58,994 nt of DNA from a bacterium (GTDB lineage Bacteria > Verrucomicrobiota > Kiritimatiellia > CAIKKV01 > CAITUY01). The notes under the pieces were generated by a model, which was not told the origin of the DNA, made no database searches, and saw only the letters and a program-made list of their open reading frames with translations. Positions 33,492 through 41,487 of this stretch are shown here, in pieces; position 1 is the first letter of the stretch, and every line of letters starts with the position of its first letter. The stretch covers positions 1 to 58,994 of the forward strand of contig JBAWZF010000017.1 in assembly GCA_037143175.1 (NCBI GenBank), in the 5' to 3' direction. The position numbers were made by a program, and so were the translations under genes.

Positions 33492-34418
33492 TCATTTTGA
33501 CAGCATAGAAGAGGAGACAAGGCCGGCGGCTTCGCTCGCTGGACAATGGATTTTGAGGCTCATCGTATTGCCGTTACGTGTGATATTGCTGAGCTCTGCC
33601 AGTTTTGCCAGGGGGCTATCGGTGTCAGCGAAGCCTGCGGAGACCATCAGTCCGTTCAGGATCTGTTGAATCTGGATGGCGGTTTCAGGTGAGTCGGCAT
33701 TCAGGAGGATGGCCCCGTCCACAATTCCGGAATTCTCGGAAAGCTGCATGTTGGCACTTTCCGTATTTCGCAAGATCATGGCCTGGGTTGGGGTGGTGCC
33801 CGAGTAACCTTTGGTAACAGCCGTGAAGAAACTTCCCGGTTGAACGGCAGGAAAAGGCAGGGAAGTCGTTTTGCTGGCGGCTAGATTCGGCTTTTCGCCA
33901 TCCAGAACCCAAGCGGAATTCAACAGGGAGAATTCATCGGAAGCCAGGATCAGTTGACGTGAATTATAAAAGCTGGCCCAGAGAGGCTTGCCACTTGTCT
34001 TGTCCGCCCAGGTTTGAACCGTTAGGCGCCCATTCTTTTTGGTGCTGTATTTCGGGTAAGTGCTGAACTGTTGGGTAATTTGTTTTGAATTGAGAGAACC
34101 GCTGATCAAGGCGACGCCCCGGTTTCCTGTGACCTCATTTCCGAAAAGTGTCAGGGAGGCGATGTCTTTTAAGGGGTCAACGCCCAAAAGATTTTGGTAG
34201 TGATTGAGCATGTTTTTGAATCGCTGTGAGTCTCCTTTTCCAGCGGAAAGGATGCGGCAGGTTTGCGATGAGGCAAACTGGTTCATGTCCAGATGCATCA
34301 CCCATTTGGAGTCGGCAGGAACCTGAGATTTGGAAATGGGGGCGGCGTAGAGCATTCCCGGACAGGATAAGAGGAGCACTGTGGCGAGCCGCTTCAAATA
34401 AGATGTTTTGTATGTCAT
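33492..34418 (-). CDS. Exported protein of unknown function
   Basis: A 308-residue protein with a signal peptide (about 1-25, LATVLLLSCPGMLYAAP). The body has alternating strands and helices (VPADSKWVMHLDMNQF, DIASLTLFG, GVALISGSL, QLILASDEFSLLNSAW) like a repeated alpha/beta unit common to large uncharacterised exported proteins in PVC bacteria. No catalytic motif was seen. The start overlaps the end of the DUF116 gene by four bases (ATGA), so the two form an operon running leftward. The stop lies in a short space after the convergent efflux operon. Confidence 0.75.
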   Translation of the reverse strand: MTYKTSYLKRLATVLLLSCPGMLYAAPISKSQVPADSKWVMHLDMNQFASSQTCRILSAGKGDSQRFKNMLNHYQNLLGVDPLKDIASLTLFGNEVTGNRGVALISGSLNSKQITQQFSTYPKYSTKKNGRLTVQTWADKTSGKPLWASFYNSRQLILASDEFSLLNSAWVLDGEKPNLAASKTTSLPFPAVQPGSFFTAVTKGYSGTTPTQAMILRNTESANMQLSENSGIVDGAILLNADSPETAIQIQQILNGLMVSAGFADTDSPLAKLAELSNITRNGNTMSLKIHCPASEAAGLVSSSMLSK

Positions 34419-34876
34419 GTTCGTGTCCTTGTCAGACTTTCTATGGCCTTTATTACTTCATTAGGATCAGCAAGAGTGTTTTTGCAGGGGCCTTCGGGTG
34501 TCACATTCACTACCCCTAACACGGGTTTGGGGAAGGCGGCAAAGATGCCCTGCACCAGTTCTTTCTCACAGGCCACCGCGACCACGGCCTTGATTCCCGG
34601 TTGCCGGGTATGCGCCAATGCCTGACGGCCCCCGCCCACCAGGCAGGCTACCACCCCGAAATCATCACGGATGCCGGTCAGTGCGCCCACACTGCAGCCC
34701 CCGCAGCGCTTGCATTCATCAAGACTGTTAACAACATTTTGGGGACATGATTGTCTGTGGAGACAGTGCGGCAAGAGCAGCAGGATTTCTTCAGGTGACA
34801 CCTTAATCCGGCGCCAGCGCACCAGTCGGTTGTTCCCCTTGATTATCAATTTATTCACAATGGCTTCCAGCTTCAT
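34415..34876 (-). CDS. DUF116 family protein with a Cys cluster
   Basis: A 153-residue protein. LLLLPHCLHRQSCPQNV is followed by the Cys-rich ECKRCGGCSVGAL, then a Rossmann-like half (VVACLVGGGRQ, AVVAVACEKELVQGI) and NVTPEGPCKNTLAD, the conserved end of DUF116 proteins. The five or more Cys suggest a metal or Fe-S centre; this is inference. The start at 34876 (MKLEAIVNKL) is preferred to an upstream ATG. It diverges from ispH, an Fe-S enzyme gene, with 63 bases between the two starts. Confidence 0.82.
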   Translation of the reverse strand: MKLEAIVNKLIIKGNNRLVRWRRIKVSPEEILLLLPHCLHRQSCPQNVVNSLDECKRCGGCSVGALTGIRDDFGVVACLVGGGRQALAHTRQPGIKAVVAVACEKELVQGIFAAFPKPVLGVVNVTPEGPCKNTLADPNEVIKAIESLTRTRT

Positions 34877-34939
34877 TTCTGATCGGGAATAGTATACTAA
34901 TTTGTTTTGAATGACTATCGGCAAGGGGAGAGCAACTTA

Positions 34940-35899
34940 ATGACAGATTGTGTAAGGGGTAAAACGGGTGAAAAGGTTCTTGTTCTCATTACTCCTCATG
35001 GGTTTTGTGCCGGGGTGGAGCGTGCCGTTGAACTGGCAGAGGGAATGCTGCGAACGTATCCCTCTCCAATCTACTGTTTGAAACAGATTGTTCACAATCG
35101 CCAGATCATTGATGACCTTACCGCCAAGGGTATGGTTTTTGTTCAGGAGATACATGATGTCCCTCAGGGGGCGACGATTCTGTTCAGCGCCCATGGGGTT
35201 CCGCCCGAAACACGGGTAGTGGCTAAAGCTATGAATCTACGCGTGGTGGATGCCACCTGTCCCTTTGTGTCCAAGGTTCACCATGAGGTAAAGCAATATG
35301 CCGCCAAGGGATATACCGTCCTGCTGATTGGTCATCATCGTCATGATGAAATTATTGGGGTCGCCGGAGAGGCTCCCGATCATGTTGTCGTGATCGCCTC
35401 AGAAGACGAAGCCAGGGTCGTAACCGTTCCCAATTCTGAAAAGGTGGCGGTGCTCACTCAAACTACCTTGAGTCTGGATGAAGTGGCGCAGGTCATGACG
35501 ATTTTGCGTGACCGATTCCCTGCGTTGAAAACGCCGCCGGAAAGCGATATTTGCTACGCTACTAGGAATAGGCAGCAGGCGGTCCGGCTTTTTGCCAAGC
35601 AGGCTGATGCCATCATTGTGCTGGGTGCAGAGAACAGCTCCAATTCGAACCGGTTGGTTGAAGTTTCTCGCGCGGAGGGGTGTTATGCCGCGCTGGTAAG
35701 TTCAATCAAAATGTTGGACGATATTCCTCTCGAGAAAGTCAGCAAATTAGGTATTACGGCGGGTGCCTCCACGCCTGACTATTTTGTGCAGCAGGTTATT
35801 TCGCACATGAAAGAGAAGGGGTTCAATACCGTTGGGGAGCAGGTTCTCATCGAAGAGAATATTCACTTTCCCGTGCCGAAGGAATTTAGGAAATCGTGA
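34940..35899 (+). CDS. ispH: 4-hydroxy-3-methylbut-2-enyl diphosphate reductase
   Basis: A 319-residue Fe-S enzyme of the non-mevalonate isoprenoid pathway, which converts HMBPP to IPP and DMAPP. Three cluster Cys are visible in HGFCAGVERAVELAE, DATCPFVSKVHHEV and ICYATRNRQQAV. HHRHDEIIGVAGEA holds the substrate His, and ENSSNSNRLVEV is the typical substrate-phosphate loop. I take the ATG at 34940 with GGGGAGAG 10 bases before; an earlier ATG at 34907 is possible. It diverges from the DUF116 gene. Confidence 0.95.
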   Translation: MTDCVRGKTGEKVLVLITPHGFCAGVERAVELAEGMLRTYPSPIYCLKQIVHNRQIIDDLTAKGMVFVQEIHDVPQGATILFSAHGVPPETRVVAKAMNLRVVDATCPFVSKVHHEVKQYAAKGYTVLLIGHHRHDEIIGVAGEAPDHVVVIASEDEARVVTVPNSEKVAVLTQTTLSLDEVAQVMTILRDRFPALKTPPESDICYATRNRQQAVRLFAKQADAIIVLGAENSSNSNRLVEVSRAEGCYAALVSSIKMLDDIPLEKVSKLGITAGASTPDYFVQQVISHMKEKGFNTVGEQVLIEENIHFPVPKEFRKS

Positions 35900-35926
35900 G
35901 CTCTCAAGATCGATGGAGGAAAGTTA

Positions 35927-35977
35927 TGGGTTATTTGTTATTCGGAAACCCAATAACCATTCACCAATAACGGATAC
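35927..35977. repeat. A-type simple repeat with inverted halves
   Basis: GGTTATTTGTTATTCGG and ACCCAATAACCATTCACC followed by AATAACGG. It lies between the convergent ispH and 35988 genes. Confidence 0.65.
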
Positions 35978-35987
35978 CGCTGAAATT

Positions 35988-36875
35988 TCATTGCTCCATT
36001 GCGGGGAGAACGCCCTCATTGACGAGTTCCTCATCCGTTTCGGGGGTGAGCGGAATGGGGAGTGGGGTTTGTCCCGAGCGAATCAATTCTTTCTGATATT
36101 CCTGGAGGAGCGAATTGACTTCGTCGGGTGACAATTCTGAATTATCTGCATTATTGAGTAAGCGAAGTAGCGCTTGGGCGGTATCGCTAATGGGGGCTGC
36201 TTTACCGGTTGCGTCAGTTTTTTGGCGACCAGCCCGCACCGAAGCAACGGACGTGGCATCAGCGGTTTTGGATTCCTTGGCATGCAGAGCCTCAATCGCC
36301 TGGATCTGCTGCAATTCCTTGCGCAGTCGGGCTTCACGGCGGGCGGCATAAGATGAGCGTCCTGCTTTGGCGCGAGTCGCTACTGTCCGGGGTGTTGCGG
36401 AAGGGGGGACGACTTGTGGGGATTGAGGCGGTTGATCAGTCCCTACGACTTCGAAGGAATTTGATCCGCCAGACATGGAGACCCAGTAATCCTCGGGATC
36501 CCGCCGCAACCGGGCCCGTTCTTTGACATAGTCGGCTTCAACAACTTCGACGCCCTCAACGCTGTCACCCACCCCCAGCATGATGCTCTGTTTTGTTTTT
36601 AAATCCACCAGGCCAACGCGGAGCACCCCGTTATAATCCCGGGTTACGGCGGCCATCCGGTATTTCGCTGTAAAGGATTTATCAGGGGAGAGCTTGAGAA
36701 TATCAACCGGGGGTGGCAGGGATTCAGTACCAAAGGGCTTGCGCTCCAAAATGACGACATAGGGGTCAAAGCTTGGCTGGGGTACTGGAGAAGAGGTTGG
36801 CTCGGCCCCGGCACAGAGGCAAGATGCCGCCCAGATCCATAGGCAGCGATGCCGAACTGTATAACCGCTTGTCAT
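35988..36875 (-). CDS. Exported protein with weak resemblance to GspC, unknown function
   Basis: A 295-residue protein. It has a signal peptide-like start (RCLWIWAASCLCAGAEP), a beta-rich segment (about 30-130) with YVVILERKPFGTES and MLGVGDSVEGVEVVEAD, and FEVVGTD. The pattern (protein partner of outer-membrane machinery, short conserved beta domain, then linker) recalls the homology region of the type II secretion component GspC, but similarity is faint. The rest (about 150-240) is Ala/Arg/Lys-rich with a probable coiled coil (RREARLRKELQQIQAIEAL). The C-terminus is acidic. The start at 36875 has GGAGG upstream; a longer start would overlap gpsA. It may share a transcript with gpsA. Confidence 0.7.
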   Translation of the reverse strand: MTSGYTVRHRCLWIWAASCLCAGAEPTSSPVPQPSFDPYVVILERKPFGTESLPPPVDILKLSPDKSFTAKYRMAAVTRDYNGVLRVGLVDLKTKQSIMLGVGDSVEGVEVVEADYVKERARLRRDPEDYWVSMSGGSNSFEVVGTDQPPQSPQVVPPSATPRTVATRAKAGRSSYAARREARLRKELQQIQAIEALHAKESKTADATSVASVRAGRQKTDATGKAAPISDTAQALLRLLNNADNSELSPDEVNSLLQEYQKELIRSGQTPLPIPLTPETDEELVNEGVLPAMEQ

Positions 36876-36937
36876 GGCCTCTATTATCCTCCAGAAACGC
36901 GGGGAAGCAAGAAGAGAGTCGCTCTCTTCCCTCATCC

Positions 36938-37933
36938 TCACTCCGGTTTTGGATCGCGGCCCAACAGGGATTCGACCGCCGCCTGTGGGGTTTTTCCTTC
37001 ATGAACCATGGCGTGCACTTCCCGGGCAATGGGGGCCGGGACAGAAAGGCGTTGAGCGAGCGAGCAGGCGGAGGACGAGTTTTCCACGCCTTCGGCAACT
37101 TGTTTCATGCCAGACAGAATATCGGTAATCTTCTCGCCTCGGCCCATCCGCTCTCCGACCGAGTAATTACGGCTCAGGCGGCTGGTACAGGTTAGCACCA
37201 GATCGCCCATTCCGCTGAGTCCGGCAAACGTATTTGCCTGAGCTCCTAGGGCGACGCCAATACGGGTGATTTCGGCCAGACCGCGGGTGACAAGTGCCGC
37301 GCGGGCGTTATGACCAAGCCCCAGCCCATCACAAACTCCGACGCCGACGGCAATGACGTTTTTCAGCGTCCCACCTAATTCCACGCCGATGACATCAGAA
37401 GAGGTATAAACCCTGAATTTCTGGCTATTGAAAACAGTCTGGAGGGATTCCGACAAGGCCGGTTCGCGACTGGCAATGACAACGGCGGTTGGTGAGCCAG
37501 CGGCCACTTCGGAGGCAAAGCTGGGGCCTGACAATGCGGCTACCGGGCCGGCCTGAAGAATGCCTTCGGCCACTTCGGTCATTCTTCGGTTATCCTTCCC
37601 ATCAAGGCCTTTGGCAACGCTGATTACACGGGCGGTGGAAGGGATGAGTCCGGTGAATGATGTTAGCACGGTACGGAAATATTTTGTGGGCATGGCCAGC
37701 ACCACCACGGAAGCTCCGTCAACCGCTTGAGAGCGGTCTGCGGTCAATTTCAGATCCGCAGGTAGACGGACGCCTGGCAGGTAATCCTTATTCTCGCCGC
37801 TGGTGCGTACGCGGTCGATGTATTCCGGGAATGGGCCCCAGATGCAAACCGAATGGCCGCTTCGCAATAACGAAAGACCTAAAGCGGTTCCCCACCCCCC
37901 GTCTCCGATAATGGCAATCTGTTCTTTGCTCAT
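36938..37933 (-). CDS. gpsA: Glycerol-3-phosphate dehydrogenase (NAD(P)+)
   Basis: A 331-residue enzyme that makes sn-glycerol-3-phosphate for phospholipids. The N-terminus IAIIGDGGWGTALGLSL is the GxGxxG nucleotide-binding loop; LSGPSFASEVAAGSPTA is the family signature; VGVCDGLGLGHNARAALVTR and GLSGMGDLVLTCTSRLSRN complete the substrate side. The length is typical. It overlaps the plsY stop by four bases; the two supply and use G3P. Confidence 0.95.
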   Translation of the reverse strand: MSKEQIAIIGDGGWGTALGLSLLRSGHSVCIWGPFPEYIDRVRTSGENKDYLPGVRLPADLKLTADRSQAVDGASVVVLAMPTKYFRTVLTSFTGLIPSTARVISVAKGLDGKDNRRMTEVAEGILQAGPVAALSGPSFASEVAAGSPTAVVIASREPALSESLQTVFNSQKFRVYTSSDVIGVELGGTLKNVIAVGVGVCDGLGLGHNARAALVTRGLAEITRIGVALGAQANTFAGLSGMGDLVLTCTSRLSRNYSVGERMGRGEKITDILSGMKQVAEGVENSSSACSLAQRLSVPAPIAREVHAMVHEGKTPQAAVESLLGRDPKPE

Positions 37934-38583
37934 GATTTCTTTTTCTTAAACTCAAAACGGTTCTCAGTTCCGTTCAGTAGTCTCTGGATATTGCCCTTAT
38001 GTCGCCAGATAATCAATGCGCCAAGAGCGGTTAAGGCGCACGGGAGTGCCACCCCTTCCGTCCGGTAAAGCCCCCAACCGGCCGCTGGCACCGCCAAGGC
38101 GGCGACAATGGAGGCCAATGACATATAACGGAAGGCTACGAGCGTGATGAGCCAGCAAAGGACGCCGATTCCTGTGGCGGCAGGGGCAATGCCGATCAGT
38201 GCCCCCGCGCTGGTGGCGACCCCTTTGCCGCCTTTAAATTTAAGATAAACCGGCCAAGTGTGACCCGCGATCGCCATTCCGCCAAACAGGAGCGGAAGCC
38301 AGGAAGGAAGCGGCGACTGCGCGCAATGAGCAGCTTGCCAGGGAAACCATAAGGCGGGGATAGCTCCCTTTAGGGCATCCAAAACAAATGTCAGGATTCC
38401 GAGGGATTTGCTTACTGACCGGTAAACATTGGTGGCCCCAATGTTTCCGCTTCCGACCTTGCGAATATCAATTCCCCTGGCCTTTGCGATCAGGAACCCA
38501 TTCGGAATCGCCCCTAGCAGATAGGCCAGCACCCCGAACGCCGCTATAACGATCGCAACATTGCAGTTACATGCATCATTCAT
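37930..38583 (-). CDS. plsY: Glycerol-3-phosphate acyltransferase
   Basis: A 217-residue membrane enzyme that transfers an acyl group from acyl-phosphate to G3P. The three PlsY motifs are visible: VGSGNIGATNVYRS, FKGGKGVATSAGAL and a third near WRHKGNIQRLL. It has about five membrane helices. I choose the ATG at 38583 (MNDACNC), preceded by GGAGAG. It lies between yidC (repeat region between) and gpsA (4-base overlap). Confidence 0.94.
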   Translation of the reverse strand: MNDACNCNVAIVIAAFGVLAYLLGAIPNGFLIAKARGIDIRKVGSGNIGATNVYRSVSKSLGILTFVLDALKGAIPALWFPWQAAHCAQSPLPSWLPLLFGGMAIAGHTWPVYLKFKGGKGVATSAGALIGIAPAATGIGVLCWLITLVAFRYMSLASIVAALAVPAAGWGLYRTEGVALPCALTALGALIIWRHKGNIQRLLNGTENRFEFKKKKS

Positions 38584-38608
38584 CGTGATTGAACTCTCCT
38601 GAATTTCC

Positions 38609-38652
38609 AACTGCCCGCTGCCAGCTGTCTACTGTTTACTGCCTACTGTCTT
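38609..38652. repeat. B-type simple repeat overlapping the end of yidC
   Basis: On the + strand it reads ACTGCCCGCTGCCAGCTGTC, then TACTGTTTACTGCCTACTG. On the coding strand it supplies the last codons of yidC and its TAG stop. Confidence 0.75.
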
Positions 38653-40470
38653 TTTTGCCCGATGCTGCCACATCAACTGGATAATCATCATCACCTGATT
38701 GGCGGTCCAATAAAGAACCAATCCCGAAGGCATGGAGTAGAGGAACATCAACATCATGATGGGCATCATCCACATCATCATTTTCTGCTGCATCGGGTCG
38801 CCGGCGGCAGGGGTCAATTTTTGTTGCCAGATTTGTGTCACCGTCATCAGTAAGGGCAGTAGGTTGATCGCGAAGGGAATCCCGCTGATCATCAGGTTTT
38901 CTGCCGTACTGAGATCCTGAACCCAAAGGAAATGTGCAAAGCGTAATTCGACGGCACTGCGGAGAACGCTGAACAATGCGAAAAATACCGGGATTTGAAC
39001 CAGCATCGGCAGGCAGCCGCCCAGAGGGTTGACCTTGTGTGTCTTGTATAAGGCCATGGTCTCAGCATGGAGCGTTTGGGGCTTATCCTTATATTTTACC
39101 TGCAACTCCTTGATTTGCGGCTGGAGCTCCTGAAGCCGCTTCATGCTTTCTGTTCCCTTGTGAGTAAGCGGCCAGAAGATAATTCGCACAATCAGGGTGA
39201 GGAGAATGATGGCCACGCCATAGTTCGGGATAAGCCAGTAGAGTTTATTCAGACTCCAGAGCAGGACTTCGCAGAACCAGCGGAACATGCCGAACTCCAT
39301 GACATTCTTCTTGTGCAGGCCCATAGGAGAAATCGAGGAGATCTCTTTGGGTCCGACATAATAACTGTATCCCCGGTTAAAACTTTCGCCGCCGGCGAGA
39401 GGCCTCCCCGCAAAATGCACGGCGGATGAAACCTGGCATGGTATGGCCGCGCCTTCCCAAGTGCTCGGATTGTCGGGAGTCTCAAATTTTCCTTTCTCAC
39501 GTTCCACAATCAGATCACAGCCAATAGAGCCCTCTTTGGGGTGGAGGATTTGAACAAAGAATTTATTTTTCACCGCCACCCAGGTCATATCGCTGGTGAT
39601 GTGCTCACGAATGGAGAGGGGTAGCATTTTGGACATGGCAGGACGACCCACGCAACCCTTGCCCCGACGTGGAGCTTCCTCAAAGTAGTCCACCAGCGTC
39701 AGCTCATCGGAAAACCAGGCCTTGCTAGACCAATGGCGAACGTTGTCCCCCGGGGTGGAGTAAAGGGTGTCAATTCCCAGGAAATTCATACCTGTCATTT
39801 TGGTTTCGCCGGGTAACATGCCCATACCGCCCATGGACAGGCTGTGCGCGGGAAGGCTGAGCGCTTCGCGACTGGCGTTTGCAAACTCATCCGTCACCTT
39901 GACCTCATAACGGGCCCCGAGTTGGATGAATCGAGTCAGTCGCATTCCGGCGGGCGTGGTGGCCTCCAGGCGTGCGGCTGAGCCATTGGAAAGCACGGTG
40001 ACTGTAAAGTCACAGGTTTCGTCCAGACCAGTAAGCCCGTGGTAGGTCAGGGCGGGTGTCTTTTCGAAATCCAGGATAACTGGCGATTTGTTGTCTTTGC
40101 TGATCGCAAAGGCCGGTAATTCGACGTTTTTGACACAAGCTCCGTAGGAAGAGAGGGTCATCCGGATCAACCCGTTTGTCAGCTCAACAAACGTTTCGGG
40201 TTCGCGGGGTGTGGATATCCCCTGTCGAATCTCCGCTTCGACGAGTGCGGGGGGGGTTGAAGGCGTGACTTCGGTAGCGTTGCCAGTTATGGCTGGGGCG
40301 GCTATAGGGGTGGACACGCCATTAACTGACTGCGTGGATCCTGAAACAGGGGCAGTGATTAATTTTGTGGGCGGGGCGGGGAATAGCTTTTGATAAACCG
40401 GCCCCCAAGCCAGCATCAATATAAAGAGCCCCACCAAAATCAATGTATCTTTAGTTAAAAACTTTTTCAT
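38629..40470 (-). CDS. yidC: Membrane protein insertase YidC
   Basis: A 613-residue insertase of the inner membrane. It has an N-terminal helix (about 9-27), a large periplasmic beta-sandwich (about 95-370) and the conserved C-terminal five-helix core: NYGVAIILLTLIVRIIFWPLT, then KELQVKYKDKPQTLHAETM, MLVQIPVFFALFSVLRSA and SMPSGLVLYWTANQVMMI. These are normal for Gram-negative YidC. It follows yidD with a four-base overlap. Its last seven residues (KTVGSKQ) and the stop are encoded by repeat sequence, so the natural tail has been replaced. Confidence 0.95.
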   Translation of the reverse strand: MKKFLTKDTLILVGLFILMLAWGPVYQKLFPAPPTKLITAPVSGSTQSVNGVSTPIAAPAITGNATEVTPSTPPALVEAEIRQGISTPREPETFVELTNGLIRMTLSSYGACVKNVELPAFAISKDNKSPVILDFEKTPALTYHGLTGLDETCDFTVTVLSNGSAARLEATTPAGMRLTRFIQLGARYEVKVTDEFANASREALSLPAHSLSMGGMGMLPGETKMTGMNFLGIDTLYSTPGDNVRHWSSKAWFSDELTLVDYFEEAPRRGKGCVGRPAMSKMLPLSIREHITSDMTWVAVKNKFFVQILHPKEGSIGCDLIVEREKGKFETPDNPSTWEGAAIPCQVSSAVHFAGRPLAGGESFNRGYSYYVGPKEISSISPMGLHKKNVMEFGMFRWFCEVLLWSLNKLYWLIPNYGVAIILLTLIVRIIFWPLTHKGTESMKRLQELQPQIKELQVKYKDKPQTLHAETMALYKTHKVNPLGGCLPMLVQIPVFFALFSVLRSAVELRFAHFLWVQDLSTAENLMISGIPFAINLLPLLMTVTQIWQQKLTPAAGDPMQQKMMMWMMPIMMLMFLYSMPSGLVLYWTANQVMMIIQLMWQHRAKKTVGSKQ

Positions 40471-40706
40471 ATCGATTTACCTCTAGTGTCAGAGCCTGGT
40501 ACCGGATCTAAGCCGCCCGGATGCCATGGATGACATTTTAATACCCGTTTAAGTCCCAATCCAAACCCGCGCCACGCGCCATGTGTCCGGATTGCTTCGA
40601 TTCCGTATTCCGAGCAGGAAGGATGGAATCGGCACTGTCCCCCCAGCACCGCAGCCAGCGTATGCTGATAGACGCGGATCAGGATAATAAACAGCTTCCC
40701 GATCAT
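40467..40706 (-). CDS. yidD: Membrane protein insertion efficiency factor
   Basis: A 79-residue protein, LIRVYQHTLAAVLGGQCRFH followed by PSCSEYGIEAIRTHG and the end CHPWHPGGLDPV. These are the conserved YidD Cys and WHPGGxDPV motifs. Members are membrane-associated through an N-terminal amphipathic helix and help YidC. I choose the ATG at 40706 (MIGKLFI). It lies between rnpA and yidC with four-base overlaps. Confidence 0.94.
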   Translation of the reverse strand: MIGKLFIILIRVYQHTLAAVLGGQCRFHPSCSEYGIEAIRTHGAWRGFGLGLKRVLKCHPWHPGGLDPVPGSDTRGKSI

Positions 40707-41098
40707 GTCAATATTCCCGCCCGTTTTGCCAGCCACATCAAGTCGATGTTAATGTCTTCCCATTTCGCGGTGAGGATATTCCGGCGTGCCACCAGCACCA
40801 CATCCACATTGCCATGGAAGCGATGCCGGTTGAGGCGCCAGGCTTCGCGTAATCGACGGCGTGCGCGGTTGCGCTGCACGGCTTTTCCAACGGCGCGGCT
40901 GCTGGAGACCACGCCCAGACGCAACGAAGCATCGGGCGCTTTGTGGAGCCATAACACCATGGTGCGTGCCGCCCAGGATTTCCCTTGAGCGTAAGTCTCC
41001 TGAAAATCCGCGTTGGATCTCAAGCGTTGATGCCGCCTCAAGCGCCGATCCGGTTCCTGCGGAACCGGGCCTTGAGCTATATCTGCTGGTAGCACCAT
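40703..41098 (-). CDS. rnpA: Ribonuclease P protein component
   Basis: A 131-residue basic protein that assists the catalytic RNA in tRNA 5' maturation. RLRRHQRLRSNADFQETYAQ matches the N-terminal strand and VGKAVQRNRARRRLREAWRL is the RNR signature motif. The start at 41098 (MVLPADIAQG) gives normal length; upstream starts would add residues unlike the family. It sits between rpmH and yidD in the classic order. Confidence 0.92.
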   Translation of the reverse strand: MVLPADIAQGPVPQEPDRRLRRHQRLRSNADFQETYAQGKSWAARTMVLWLHKAPDASLRLGVVSSSRAVGKAVQRNRARRRLREAWRLNRHRFHGNVDVVLVARRNILTAKWEDINIDLMWLAKRAGILT

Positions 41099-41199
41099 AA
41101 ATAACCAGCCATTTCCAAGCGACATGCGCTCATGCGCACAAACAGCAAAGAAGAAATGAACGCCGGCTCTGCCCACTCAGGCAAAGCGCCGCCCGCCAA

Positions 41200-41226
41200 A
41201 CAAAAAGGAAAAATCCTTTTCGTCAA
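41200..41226 (-). terminator. Weak hairpin between rpmH and rnpA
   Basis: On the minus strand AAAAGGA and TCCTTTT pair around a TTTT loop, followed by TGTTT. It may cause partial termination or RNA processing, since rpmH is usually needed in excess over rnpA. Confidence 0.4.
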
Positions 41227-41270
41227 CGGACGACGGCGTTCATCTTCATTGCTGCTTTTAAGCGAAAAGC

Positions 41271-41405
41271 TTACACGGAAAGCTTGACGCGGCCCTTTTG
41301 GCGGCGGCGCGCCAAAACTTTACGGCCATCCGCCGTTTTCATCCGTTTCCGGAATCCGCATTTACGTATACGTTTCTTTTTGGATGGATGATATGTCATC
41401 TTCAT
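41271..41405 (-). CDS. rpmH: Ribosomal protein bL34
   Basis: A 44-residue basic protein: [20 protein letters not shown], then [18 protein letters not shown] and VKLSV. It has every conserved position of bL34 (SKKKRxRxxGFRxRM and GRxVLxRRRxKGR). GAGAGGGA lies before the ATG at 41405. It begins the conserved rpmH-rnpA-yidD-yidC group. dnaA, often near it, is absent on the other side, where pyrC-aroK diverges. Confidence 0.95.
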   Translation of the reverse strand: MKMTYHPSKKKRIRKCGFRKRMKTADGRKVLARRRQKGRVKLSV

Positions 41406-41487
41406 CTGTTGTCCCTCTCTGCAAAAGGCGCACAAAGTACCATTTATACCTTTTCTGTCAAGCCAGAGGTATTGTATACGTGAAGTT

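Noticed and set aside
34415-34940. Longer starts of DUF116 protein and IspH that would overlap each other
   Set aside because: Both overlapping extensions lack similarity to their families; the shorter starts have better ribosome sites and leave a divergent promoter space.
36876-36941. Extended N-terminus of the 35988-36875 protein into gpsA
   Set aside because: The extension overlaps gpsA and would place a charged segment before a clear signal peptide.
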